Source: Deltaproteobacteria bacterium (lineage in GTDB: Bacteria > Myxococcota > UBA727 > VGSZ01). From it: a DNA stretch of 49,875 nt. Position numbers and translations under genes: made by a program. The stretch lies in contig VGSZ01000009.1 of assembly GCA_016874845.1 (NCBI GenBank), forward strand, positions 1-49,875, written 5' to 3'. The notes beneath the pieces are model-generated. The model saw nothing but the letters and a program-made list of their open reading frames with translations. It made no database searches and was not told the DNA's origin. Shown here piece after piece: positions 18,449 through 29,200 of this stretch (its first letter is position 1; every line of letters starts with the position of its first letter).

Positions 18449-19459
18449 TCAGTCCGGGACCACGAGTTCGGCGGTGACCCGGCGGAGGCGCGACTCGAGG
18501 CTCTGGACGTCGAACCGGTGGGCGTCACCGACGTGGGCGTCGGCGAGGCGCTGGCGCACCCGGGCGAGGGCCGCCTCGAAGTCGTGGGGGGCGCCGGCGG
18601 TCTCGAGCATCGCGAGGCGGATGACCGCGTCGATGACGCCGGTGTCGTCGTGGGCGCTGCGGGCGCTGCGGTAGTCGGCGAGGGCCTCGCGACGCTGGCG
18701 CGCGATGTGGGGCGAGGCGGGGGCGGGCACGGGCCCGCGCCGCGTCAGCTCGGCGACGTACTCCACCGCGGGCGACACGGCGCTGCCGTCGTTCTCCCAC
18801 GCCAGCGCATGCGACACGTCGCGCAGCACCAGCTCGTCGCGTCCATCTTGGTCGACGTCGCGGAGCTCGTGGGGCCAGCGGTAGTCCTGCTGCAGCCACG
18901 GGACGTCGAGCAGATCAACGAGCTTGCCGTCCTTCGGCTGCAGCAGCGCGGGGCGCTCGCACGTGGAGCAATTGCCGCCGGTAGCCCTTCGCACAAGCAC
19001 GTCGCGCACGCCGTCGTGGTTGCGGTCGCCGAAGGCTCGCTCGTCGAACGTGTGGAACTCATAGCTGCCATGGTCTTCTGCGAGGCTGCCGACCGCGGTG
19101 ACGGTGCCGTCCTTCTGCTGGCGGGTCCAGGTGATGATGACGCGCTGGATCCGGTAGAGGTCGACGTCGGGGTCGTAGTCGCAGTGCACCGTGACGGTGT
19201 CGGCGCCCTGCTGGGCGGTCACGTCGTCCCTCCACCAGCGCTGCGCCTCGGCGACCTGTTCGGGCGTCGGTCCCTGGGGCGCCCCAGCGGGGACGGTGCG
19301 CGGCACGTGCAGGGGCACGGCGACGTCGGGCGCCGGCGACAGCGTCGGCGCGAGGCGCAGGGCATCGGCGGCGTGCCAGGCGACGACGCCCGTGACGACG
19401 CTGACGACGACGCCCGACAGCAGGATGGGCAGCGGGCGGGGGGAGCCGAGCACGTTCAT
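18449..19459 (-). CDS. single-anchor protein with integrin-like (FG-GAP/VCBS-type) repeats
   Basis: The 336-residue product has an N-terminal hydrophobic segment (PILLSGVVVSVVTGVVAWHA, residues ~8-27) that could be a signal anchor, then a Pro-rich linker. A periplasmic domain carries two Asp-rich calcium-site-like repeats, DRNHDGVRDVLVRRA and DVDQDGRDELVLRD. A helical C-terminus follows (FEAALARVRQRLADAHVG). The architecture fits an exported repeat protein of the FG-GAP or VCBS kind. Start 19459 is preferred to an in-frame Met at 19489 because GAGGTC precedes it and the hydrophobic segment then sits at the N-terminus. Specific role unknown. Confidence 0.7.
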   Translation of the reverse strand: MNVLGSPRPLPILLSGVVVSVVTGVVAWHAADALRLAPTLSPAPDVAVPLHVPRTVPAGAPQGPTPEQVAEAQRWWRDDVTAQQGADTVTVHCDYDPDVDLYRIQRVIITWTRQQKDGTVTAVGSLAEDHGSYEFHTFDERAFGDRNHDGVRDVLVRRATGGNCSTCERPALLQPKDGKLVDLLDVPWLQQDYRWPHELRDVDQDGRDELVLRDVSHALAWENDGSAVSPAVEYVAELTRRGPVPAPASPHIARQRREALADYRSARSAHDDTGVIDAVIRLAMLETAGAPHDFEAALARVRQRLADAHVGDAHRFDVQSLESRLRRVTAELVVPD

Positions 19460-19605
19460 GGATGGGACCTCGCGCGGCCGGGATGGCATGTCAGCGTACG
19501 ACCGGGCGCGGCGTTGCGGACAGATCGGGGCGGTGGCGGGACAGGTCGGCCGACCGGGTCCTTGGCGACGACGGGGTTGCTGGCGACGGCGCGGTTGGCA
19601 ACAGC

Positions 19606-20214
19606 GGGACGACGTCGCCGCGTTCGCTGCTGCTGCTGGCTCTCGGTCTGGCCATGGCCGCCACGGCGGTGGCGGCGGCGCGGGCGATGGCGGTGGCGCG
19701 GATCGCCACGCGCCATGTGTTGCTGGTGGCGGGCCTGTTCGGCGGGTTCCAGGCGCTGATGCCGCGGCTCGGTTGGGGGCTCGGCACGCTGGTGGGCGAG
19801 CAGGTGGGCGACCGGCTCGCCCGCGTCGATCACTGAGTGGCCTTTGTGCTGTGCGCCGGCCTCGGCGCCAAGATGCCGTGGGAGGCCCGCGACGACGCAG
19901 AGAAAGAAGACGAACAGGGCGACGTCGACGATCCGTTCGCGGTGAAGGTGCTCTTGACCCTCGCGGTGGCGACGACCATCGACGCGCTGGCCGCGGGGCT
20001 GCCCCTGCCGCTGCTCGGCGCCGAGCTCGGCGTCGCGCTGTCGACCCTCGGTGTGACGACAGCGGCGCTCAGCGCGGCCGGGCTCTTCCTCGGGCGGCGG
20101 TTCGGTGCGCGGCTCGGCCAGCGGCTCGACGTCGTGGGGGACTCGTCTTGATCGGGCTCGGCGGCGAGCTCCTGCTCGAGCGCCTGTCGGACTCGGCACT
20201 CCGAGCAGGGGAAG
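19606..20214 (+). pseudogene. mntP: mntP (manganese efflux pump) pseudogene with in-frame TGA and 3' frameshift
   Basis: The translated fragments follow the six-helix MntP/YebN family: LLLLALGLAMAATAVAAARA, FGGFQALMPRLGWGLG, VAFVLCAGLGAKMPWEA, LTLAVATTIDALAAGLPL, AGLFLGRRFGARLG and LIGLGGELLLERL. Lesions: (1) TGA at 19834-19836 exactly where the family has Trp (DH-W-IAF); (2) a one-base loss in a G-run near 20138, after which the last helix continues in another frame; (3) the conserved first-repeat Asp (LAMDA) is Ala, while the second-repeat Asp (TTIDALA) remains; (4) no credible start codon or ribosome site. Together these indicate an inactive gene. Confidence 0.8.
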
Positions 20215-20219
20215 CGCGC

Positions 20220-23200
20220 TCAGGCGCTCGCGCGTCGACGTCGCTCGCCCGCCGCCAGCACGAGGGCCCCGAGCGCCCACGCCCAGGGCACACCGCCGGC
20301 GGCGCAGCCGATGTCGTCGACCACGCAGCGCTCGCCGGCGGCGATGTCGTCGACGTCGAAGCAGCGGTCGCAGGCGTCGCCCACGCCGTCGTCGTCGCGG
20401 TCGGCCTGGCTCGGGTTGAACGTCAGCCGACAGTTGTCGAGCGTGTCGGTGACCACGTCGCCGTCGTCGTCGGCGTCACAGGCGTCGCCCAGGCCGTCCT
20501 CGTCGGCGTCGCCGCCTTCGCCGTCGCCGGCCAACAGCGCGCAGGCGTCGTCTTCGTCGCTGATGCCGTCGCCGTCGGCGTCGCCGGCGCAGTCGGCGCC
20601 CGGGACGAGGCGGCACGGATCGTCACCGTCGGCGACGCCGTCGCCGTCGTCGTCGTCGTCGCAGGCGTCGCCGGCGCCGTCGCCGTCGGCGTCGCCCTGG
20701 GCGGCGTCGGCCGCCGCCGGACACACGTCAGCGTCGTCACCGACGCCGTCGCCGTCGGCGTCACCCGCGGGGGCCTCGCCGCGGAAGTCGGGGTCGCAGG
20801 CGTCGCCGGTGCCGTCGCCGTCTTCGTCGCGCTGGGCGGCGTCGGCCACCCGCGGGCAGCCGTCGAAGACGTCGGCGACGCCGTCGTCGTCGTCGTCGCG
20901 ATCGCAGGCGTCGCCCGCGCCGTCGCCGTCGGTGTCGCGCTGATCGAAGTCGGGGGCGCGCGGGCAGACGTCAAAGGCGTCGGCGACGCCGTCGTCGTCG
21001 GCGTCGGGCAGGCAGGCGGCGCCGGGAGTGACGCACAAGAAGCCGCGCGCTTGCGCGCACACGGCCGAGCAGCCGTCGCCGTCCTGCTGGTTGCCGTCGT
21101 CGCAGGCCTCGACGTCGGCGACGACGATGCCGTCGCCGCAGACGGCGCCGCAGCGGCCCTGCGCGTCGCAGGCCTGCCCGGGCGGCAGGGTGACGTCGCC
21201 CTGCACGCTCAGGGTGCCGCCGACGCTGTCGAGGTCGCCGAGGCCGACGTCGGCGCCGGGGGCGTTCTCACCGATGTCGAGCTCGCCGCCGACGCTGTCG
21301 AGCGCGGCGAGGTCGATGGTGGCGAGGCTGCCGTTGCCTTCGACCTGCAGCGAGCCGCCGACGGACTCGAGCGATCCGGCCTCGATGCTCGTCAGCGAGT
21401 CGTTGCCGGTGACGACGAAGTCGCCGCCGATGCCTTGCAGGGCCGAGAGGTCGAGGGTGATCATCGCGGTGTTGTCGACGAAGACGAAGTCGGCGCCGAT
21501 CAGCGCCAGCGTGGTGAGCACCAGCGTGACGAGCGCCGGGTTGTCGACCACGGTGAAGTTGCCGAGCACCTGTACCAGGCCGCCAAGGTCGGCCTGCGCG
21601 AGCGCGTCGTTGCCGCCGAGGTCCAGGCTGCCGCCGACGCTCTGCAGGTCCCCGGCCTCGATGGTCGTGAGCGCGTCGTTGCCGGTGATGGTCAACGAGC
21701 CGCCGGTCTGTTGCACGCCGCCGAGGTCAAGGGCGCCGAGCGACGGGTTCTGCGCCACCAGCAGGTCGCCGCCCGCGCCTCCCATGCCGAGCTGGAGCGT
21801 CGCCAGGGCGACGTTGCCGGTCACCGTGACGTCGCCGCCGACGTCACTGCCCACGCCGAGGCTCACCGTGGTCAGCTCCTCGTTGTCGCCGATGGTCACC
21901 GCGCCGCCGTAGCCGGCGGGCGGCAGCGATAGCGCCGCGTAGCCGTCGTTGTCAGTGAAGACGAGGTCGCCGCCGACGGTCTGCAGGCCGCTGAGCTCGA
22001 GCACGCCCAGGGCGTCGTTGTGGTCGACGATCAGGCTGCCGCCGACGTCCTGCAGCGCGCCCAGCTCCATGCCCTGCAGCGCGGTGTTGCCCTGCACGGC
22101 GACGTCGCCCGCGGCCGTCAGCGCGTCGAACGACACCACCGTCGCCGCCACGCGCGCGACGAGGATGCGGCCGGTCACCACCTCGAGGAAGCGCAGCGTC
22201 ACGACGTTGACCGCGCCCGCGATCTGCAGGTCGCCGTCGATGCACGTGATCCCCGAGGAGTCGAACGCCGCCACGGCGGCGGCGTCGGCCAACACCACCG
22301 GTCCGAGCACCGCCGGGCGCCCGCCGCACGCCGCCGGCGGCGCCTGCCAGCCGACGTTGTTGCCGCCGTCAACGGTCTCGGGCGACAGCGCCCGCACCGG
22401 CCCGCCGTTGGCCGCGTCGCGCAGCACGACGTAGCGCAGATCGAGCAGCCCCTGCGCCCGCAACGACCACGTCGACGCGCACCCCGCCGGCGGGCAGGAC
22501 GACGGGGCGGCGCCGCGCAGCACGATGGGCGACGCCGGCCTGCCCACCGCGGTGAAGCCACCGGACACCGCAAAGCCGCCGCCCAGCGCCACGCCGACGT
22601 CAGCGCCGGCCTGGGCCACCACCACCGCCGCCGCCGACAGCGGCGCCGCGACGTCCACCGTCACCGCCGCGCTGTCGAGCACCAGCGCCGCGGCATCCAG
22701 CGCCAGCGTCGCCGGCGGCGCCACCCGCAGGAGCGCCCCGGTCACCCGCAGCTCGCCCTCGACGACGATCACGCCCGCCGCCGCGTCGAGCGCGCCGAGC
22801 ACGAAGGCGTCGGCGCCGGCAGACCCGGCGCGCCACAACGACTGGCCGCCCCGCTGCGTCCACGACGACGGCGCGCACGGGCCGTCCACCACCACCACCG
22901 CGGCGGCGTCGACGTTGACCGCGCCGGCGCCGCGGCACTCGTCGAACACCACCACCGCGCCGGCGGCGACGTCGACCACGTCGACGGCGCCGGCCAGCGT
23001 CAGCGTGACGTCGGGGCCGGTGGCGGCGACCGACGGCACCCGCGCAGCGTTGTCGACAACGACGACGCCGCCGTCAGCCTGCACCGCCATCCCGCCTTCG
23101 ACCTGCGCGTTGGCCCCGGCGACGAAGGACGCCGTGGTCACCACGCGGGCGCCGCCGTCGCCACGCAGCACGCCGTCGAGCTGCACGCTGCGCACACGCA

Positions 23201-26200
23201 CGACGCCAGCGACGGCGCACGGCGGGCTGGCGGCGTCGATGACGACGTCGTCGCCTGCGCCGGGCACGGCGCCGCCGGTCCAGTTCGCCGGGTCGGCGAA
23301 GGCGTCGCCGGCGACCGGCGCCCAGCGCGTCGGCGCCGTCGCCTGCGCGTGCGCCGCGTCGGCCACGAGCCCGAAGGTCGCCACGACCGTCGCCGCGACC
23401 GTCGCTGCGGTCCCGAGCGCGCCCGCGCCCGGCGTCGCCCCCACCGACGCCGCCGGCCGCGCTGCCCGCGCTGCCCGCGCGCCCGCGGCCCGCCCCCGAC
23501 GACGCGACCCGGCGCACACGCCGAGCAGCGCCAGCAGCAGCGACAGCGGCGACGGCATGGCGCCGCTCGCGCAGGACTCCGTCTCGGGCACCACGGCGTC
23601 GGGCGGGACGCCCGCGGGCTCGTCGGCGCACGGGCGGCCCGGCAGGTCGCCCGGCTCGTCGCGGCACTCGTCGCACGCGTCGCCGATGCCGTCGCCGTCG
23701 CTGTCCTGCTGCTCGGCGTCGGCCACCGTCGGGCAGACGTCGGCGCCCCGCGGCACGCCGTCGCCATCCTGGTCGGCGTCGCACGCGTCGCCCAGCCCGT
23801 CGCCGTCGGCGTCGGCCTGCGCGGCGTCGGCCCCCACCGGGCAGGCGTCGTCGTCGTCGAAGACACCGTCGCCGTCGAGGTCGCCCTGGCAGCCGGTGGC
23901 GCCCGCGACCAGCGGGCACGGGTCGTCACCGTCGGCGACGCCGTCGCCGTCGTCGTCGTCGTCGCACGCGTCGCCCGTGCCGTCGCCGTCGGCGTCGCCC
24001 TGCGCCGCGTCGGCGGCGCCGACGCAGACGTCCACGGTGTCGACGACGCCATCGCCGTCGACGTCGTCGTCGCAGCCGTCGCCGGTGCCGTCGCCGTCGG
24101 CGTCGTCGGCCACGGCGTCGCCGCCGCAGGTGGCCGGCGGCGGCGGGTCGTCGCAGGCGTCGCCGGTGCCGTCGCCGTCGCGGTCGCGCTGCTCGGCGTT
24201 GGCCCGCGACGGGCAGTTATCGAGCGCGTCCTTGACGCCGTCGTCGTCGTCGTCGACGTCGCAGGCGTCGCCGCGGCGGTCGCCGTCCTCGTCCTGCTGC
24301 GCGGGGTCGGCCACGGTGGGACAGACGTCGGCGGCGTCGGCCACGCCGTCGCCGTCGCCGTCGGGCACGCAGGCGTCTTCGGCGTCGCCGCTTGCGCGCG
24401 CGGCGCAGGTGAAGCCGACCTCGACCACGCAGGCGGCGCTGCAGCCGTCGCCGTCGGCGGCGTTGTCGTCGTCGCACTGCTCGCTCGCGCCGCGCACGCC
24501 GTCGCCGCAGACGTCGCAGCCAGCGTCGCAGGCGCCGGGCGGCACCAGCGAGCCGCCGGTCAGCTCGCCCTCGACCTCGAGGCTTGTCGACTCCGTGTCG
24601 AGCGCGCCGACGTCGAGCGCCAGCTGACCGCCGTCGGCGGCGCCGACCTCGAGGGTGCCGCCGCCGACGTCCTGCAGGCTGCTCAGCTGCACGACGAAGA
24701 CGTCGACGTCGCTGCCGCCGGTGATCGCGGCGTCGCCGCCCACCTGCTGCAGCGCCGCCAGCACCAGCGCGGCCAGCGCGTCGTTATCGCCGACGAACAG
24801 GTCGCCGAGGACCGCGCGCAGGAACGCGACGGCCAGCTCGACCAGCGCGTCGTTGTCGACCACCGACAGCGAGCCGCCGATCTCGGTGACGCCGAGCTCG
24901 ACGCTGGCGAGCGCGTCGTTGCCGCTCAGCGTCAGGTCGCCGCCGACGGTGGCCAACGCCGACAGCTCGAGGCTCGCGAGCGCGTCATGGTCGTCGATGA
25001 GGAGGTCGCCGCCCACGTTGTGCAGGGCTCCGAGCTCGAGGGTGGCGAGCGCGTCGTTGTCGGTCACGGTCAGGTCGCCGTCGATGTCGACGAGCGCGCC
25101 CAGGTCGACGGTGGTGAGCGCGCCGTTGCCCGCCAGCGTGAGGTCGCCGGTGACCTGCAGGCCGCCGAGCTCGAGGCTCTGCAGCCCGCCGTTGTCGGTG
25201 ACGATCACGGCGGCGGCGTCCTCGAGGCCGGGGAGCGCCACGGCGCCGAGGTCGGTGGTGCCCTCGATGCGCAGCGCGCCGAGGATGCGCACGACGCCGG
25301 GCAGCGACACGGCGGTGACGCTGCCGGTCAGCACGAGGTCGCCGCGCACGCACTGCACGCCGCTTGCGGCGAAGGCAGCCACAGCGGCGTCGTCGGCGAG
25401 CACGACGTCGCCGTCGGAGGCGACCAGCCCGGCGCAGCCGTCGACGGCGCCCCAGCCGACGTTGCCGCCGGCGTCGGTCCACGACGGCGGGTCGAGCGCG
25501 ACGGCGCCGCGGTTGTGCGAGTCGCGCACGACGAGGTGGTCGAGGTCGACGGGGCCGCGCGGGGTGATCCCCCACGGCTCGCCGGGCACGGCGCTGCGCA
25601 GCGACAGCGGGCGCTCGGGCGTGCCACGGGCGGTCCACGTGCCGGCGACGGTGAGCGCGGCGGCGGGGGCGAATTCGACGGCGTCACCGGTCAGCGTCAG
25701 GTCGTGGAAGTTGGCGGTGCCAGAGACGGCGCACGGCTCATCGAGCTGGATCTGGAAGAGGCCCGACGTGGGTGCGGGGACCCCCAGCGTGACGCGCCCG
25801 CGGCCCGCGACGAACCCGCGCGGGTCGTCGACGACGAGCGCGCGCCGCACGGCCGTCTGCGCCGGGGCGACGAAGCGGCCGCCGGCGATGGTGAGCGCGC
25901 CGACGTCGGCGTCGCCTTGCACGAGCAGCTGCCCGTCGTCGCTGGCGTCGACGACGTCGGCGCTCAGGCCGCCGCGCACGACGACGCTGCCGCCGCGGGC
26001 GGACAAGCCGGCGAGGCGCGCCCCCGCGTCCGCGTCAAGGGTCAGCAGGCCGGCGCGCGCGACGACGCGGACACCGTCGACGCTGACGCGGGCGGCGCCG
26101 CGGGAGCCGGCGAATTCGATGGGCGCGCGCCACGCGACGGCGGGGTCGTCGAGCACCAGCGCGCCGGTGAAGGCGAGCGGCAGGTCCTGCACCACGATCG

Positions 26201-29200
26201 AACCCGGGGTATCGCCGCCGCCCAGGGTGCGCAGGTCGCGGGTGCGCAGCGCGCCCGACGGCCCGGCGATCAGCGTGGTCGTCGCGGACGCCGGTTGCGA
26301 CCGCACCAGCGTCTGGCGCGCCACGGTCAGCGGCGCGTCGACGACGATGGTGAGGTCGACGGTGGGCTGCTCGTCCTCGATGCCCGACGGGGCGAAGACG
26401 AGGTCGCCGACGGTGACGGGCGCCGCAGCCGTGACGCCGAAGCGCACGAAGGTCGTGGCGGCCGGGGCGAGCACCAGCACGCCGTCGGCGGCGTCGAGCA
26501 CGCCGTCGTCCTGCAGGACGAGGTCGGCGCGCACCACGAGCGCCGCGCCAGCACCGGAGCCAGCACCGGAGCCGCCGTCAGCGACGAGCGCGGCCGCATC
26601 GCCCGGAGAGACCCGCAGGCGCGCGGTGCCGCGCACGACGACCCCGCCGACCACCGTGAAGCCCGAAGGGGCCGTGGCGAGCGTGCCGCTGGCGACGTCG
26701 ATGCTGGCGACGAACGCCTGTGCGCCGCTGGCGTTCGTGGCCAGCGTCACCGTGCCCGGGTAGCCGGGCTCGACCACCAGCGACGCGAGGCTGACCGCCG
26801 GCAGCGGCAGGTCGGCGGTGGCCGCGCCGTCGACGATCACCGCGTCGCCGTCTTGCGGCGGCGCGCCCGACGCCCAGCCGCCGCACGCCGACGGCGCCTC
26901 GCCGGCCTGGGCCAGCCAGCGCACCGTCGACGGCTGCTCGCGCAGACAGGCGGCGGTGCAGCCGTCGCCGTCGTCGCGGTTGCCGTCGTCGCAGCGCTCG
27001 CCGCCGTCGCAGTCGAGCACGCCGTCGCCGCACCCCGGAGCGCGGCACACGCTGGGGCTGCCTTCGCAGGTGAAGCCCGGCTCGACGGCGCAGGCCGCCG
27101 AGCAGCCGTCGCCGTCGACCGCTGCGCCGTCGTCGCAGGCCTCGGGCTCGATCACGACGCTGTCGCCGCAGCCGGCGACGCACACGCTGGGCGCGCCCGT
27201 GCACGCAAAGCCCACCTCGATGCGGCACGCCGCAGTGCAGCCGTCGCCGTCGCCGACGCCGCCGTCGTCGCAGCGCTCGCCCGCGACCAGCAGGCCGTCG
27301 CCGCAGACCGGCTCGCAGCTCGTGGTGACCTCGCCACCGCACGCAAAGCCCTCTTCGAAGGTGCAGGCGCCCGTGCAGCCGTCGCCGTCGCTCACGTTGC
27401 CGTCGTCGCAACGCTCGTCGGACGTACGGCGACCGTCGCCACACGTCGAAGTCACCTTGATGGTCAGCGTCGCCTGCAAGGACGGCACGTCGAGGTCGGT
27501 CACCAGCAGCAGCCACTCGCCAGGCTGGCGGAACACCGCGGCAGCCGACACGGGCGCGCGGCCGCCGGAGTCGGGGCCGAAGCGGACGTCGTCGGCCAGC
27601 GTCGCCGTCGGATCGGTGGCGGTGAGGCGCACCGTGCCGCGGTACGAGTCGTCGATGCGGTCGAGGGCGTCGCGGGCGACGAGCACGAGGTCGAGGGGCT
27701 CGTCAACGAGCAGGCTCGTCGACGACGGGGTCGCCTCGAGGCGCACGACGGGGCCCACGTTGAAGTCGATGACGAGGGACCCGAGGCCGGCCAGCCCCAC
27801 CGCCGCGTTGCCGGCGCGATCCTCGGCGCGCACGACGAACGAACCGGGGCCGTCGCCGGTGTCCGGACCTACGGAGAGCACGCCGTCGAAGCGGAGGCCG
27901 CTGCCCGTCAGGTCGACGGGCCAGCGCACGTCGGTGGCCGAGACGAACGCCAGCGCGGGCGTGGTGGCCAAGGGCTCGCTCGACGCGAGCGTCAGCTCGA
28001 CGCCCTTCGTCGTGACGGGCGACTTTGCGGTCGTCGCCAGCGTAATCGTCGGGCGCGCGCCGTCGACGTCGAGCTTGTCGCCGGTCAGGCTGATGTTCTC
28101 ATTGCCGGCGGCGTCGCGCGCGGCGAGGTCGAAGCGCGCGGGGCCTTCGACGCCGTCCTCGACGACCGCGAACTCGCCCACGTAGACCGTGGGGTCGGCG
28201 GGATCGACGACCAGCGTGACCGGGCGCGGCGCGGCGGGCGGCACGTGCAACGTGAGCTGCGGCGGCGCAGCGAGCGGCTCGCTCAACGTCAGCGTCAGCG
28301 GATGCTCGCCGATGCCGACCGGCGACGACCGTCCCAACGACAGGACGCCACGCGGTGCCACGCGGTCGGCGACCGCCGAGCCGAGCGCCGGCTTGCTCTC
28401 CCGGCCGCGCTCGTCGAGCCAGGTGACGGCGTAGAACCACGCGCCGTCCGACGGCGGCGCGTCCTCGAAGCCCAGGGCCGTCGTGGTCGTCAACAGCGCC
28501 GCAAGACCCGGCTGCGAGAAGGGCGTGGCTTGACGATAGACGCGATAGGCGGTCCCCGTCGGCGCGTCGACAGGCGGCGACCACGAGAGCGCCACGACGC
28601 CAGCCGGGCGGGACGTCGCCACGAAGCCCAGCACGGCCTCGGCGGGCGGCGCCTGGCCGGGCACCACCTCGACCTCGTCGGAGGGGGCGCCCTCGTTCCC
28701 ATCGCCGTCGACGCCGACGGCGACGTAGAAGGTGCGGACGCCGTTGGTCACACCGTCATCGACGACCCGCAGCGCTCCTGCCGGCAGCGAGGCCACCGTC
28801 ACGTACCCGGTGCCCTGCGTGAGCGAGCGCTTGATGCGGTGCTCGACGACGTCGCACGAGGGGCTCGCGCCGATGGTCAGCGTGACGATGGTGTCCCCGG
28901 CGACGGCGTCGAGACCGCTCGGGGCCTCGGGCGCGCCGTCGCGCTGCGTGGTCACGGCGACGACATTGGAGCGCTGGCCAAGGTTGCCGGCTCGATCGAC
29001 AGGGCGCACGGTGAAGTCGAGCGCAGCGCACGACGGCAACGTGACGAAGTCGGCGGCGGTGGTCGGCGCAGCGATGATGCGCTGCTCGACCTCGGCGCCG
29101 GTGCTCGTCGTGGCAACGACGACGTAGCGCGCGAGATCGGGCGCGGCGGCCGCCGTCCACGACACGCGCACGGCTTGACCGACGACCGCTTCGCTCGCAA

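Noticed and set aside
19834-19836. TGA read as Trp or selenocysteine in mntP
   Set aside because: TGA is used as an ordinary stop by several genes here, the site is not a selenoprotein position, and the gene has further lesions.
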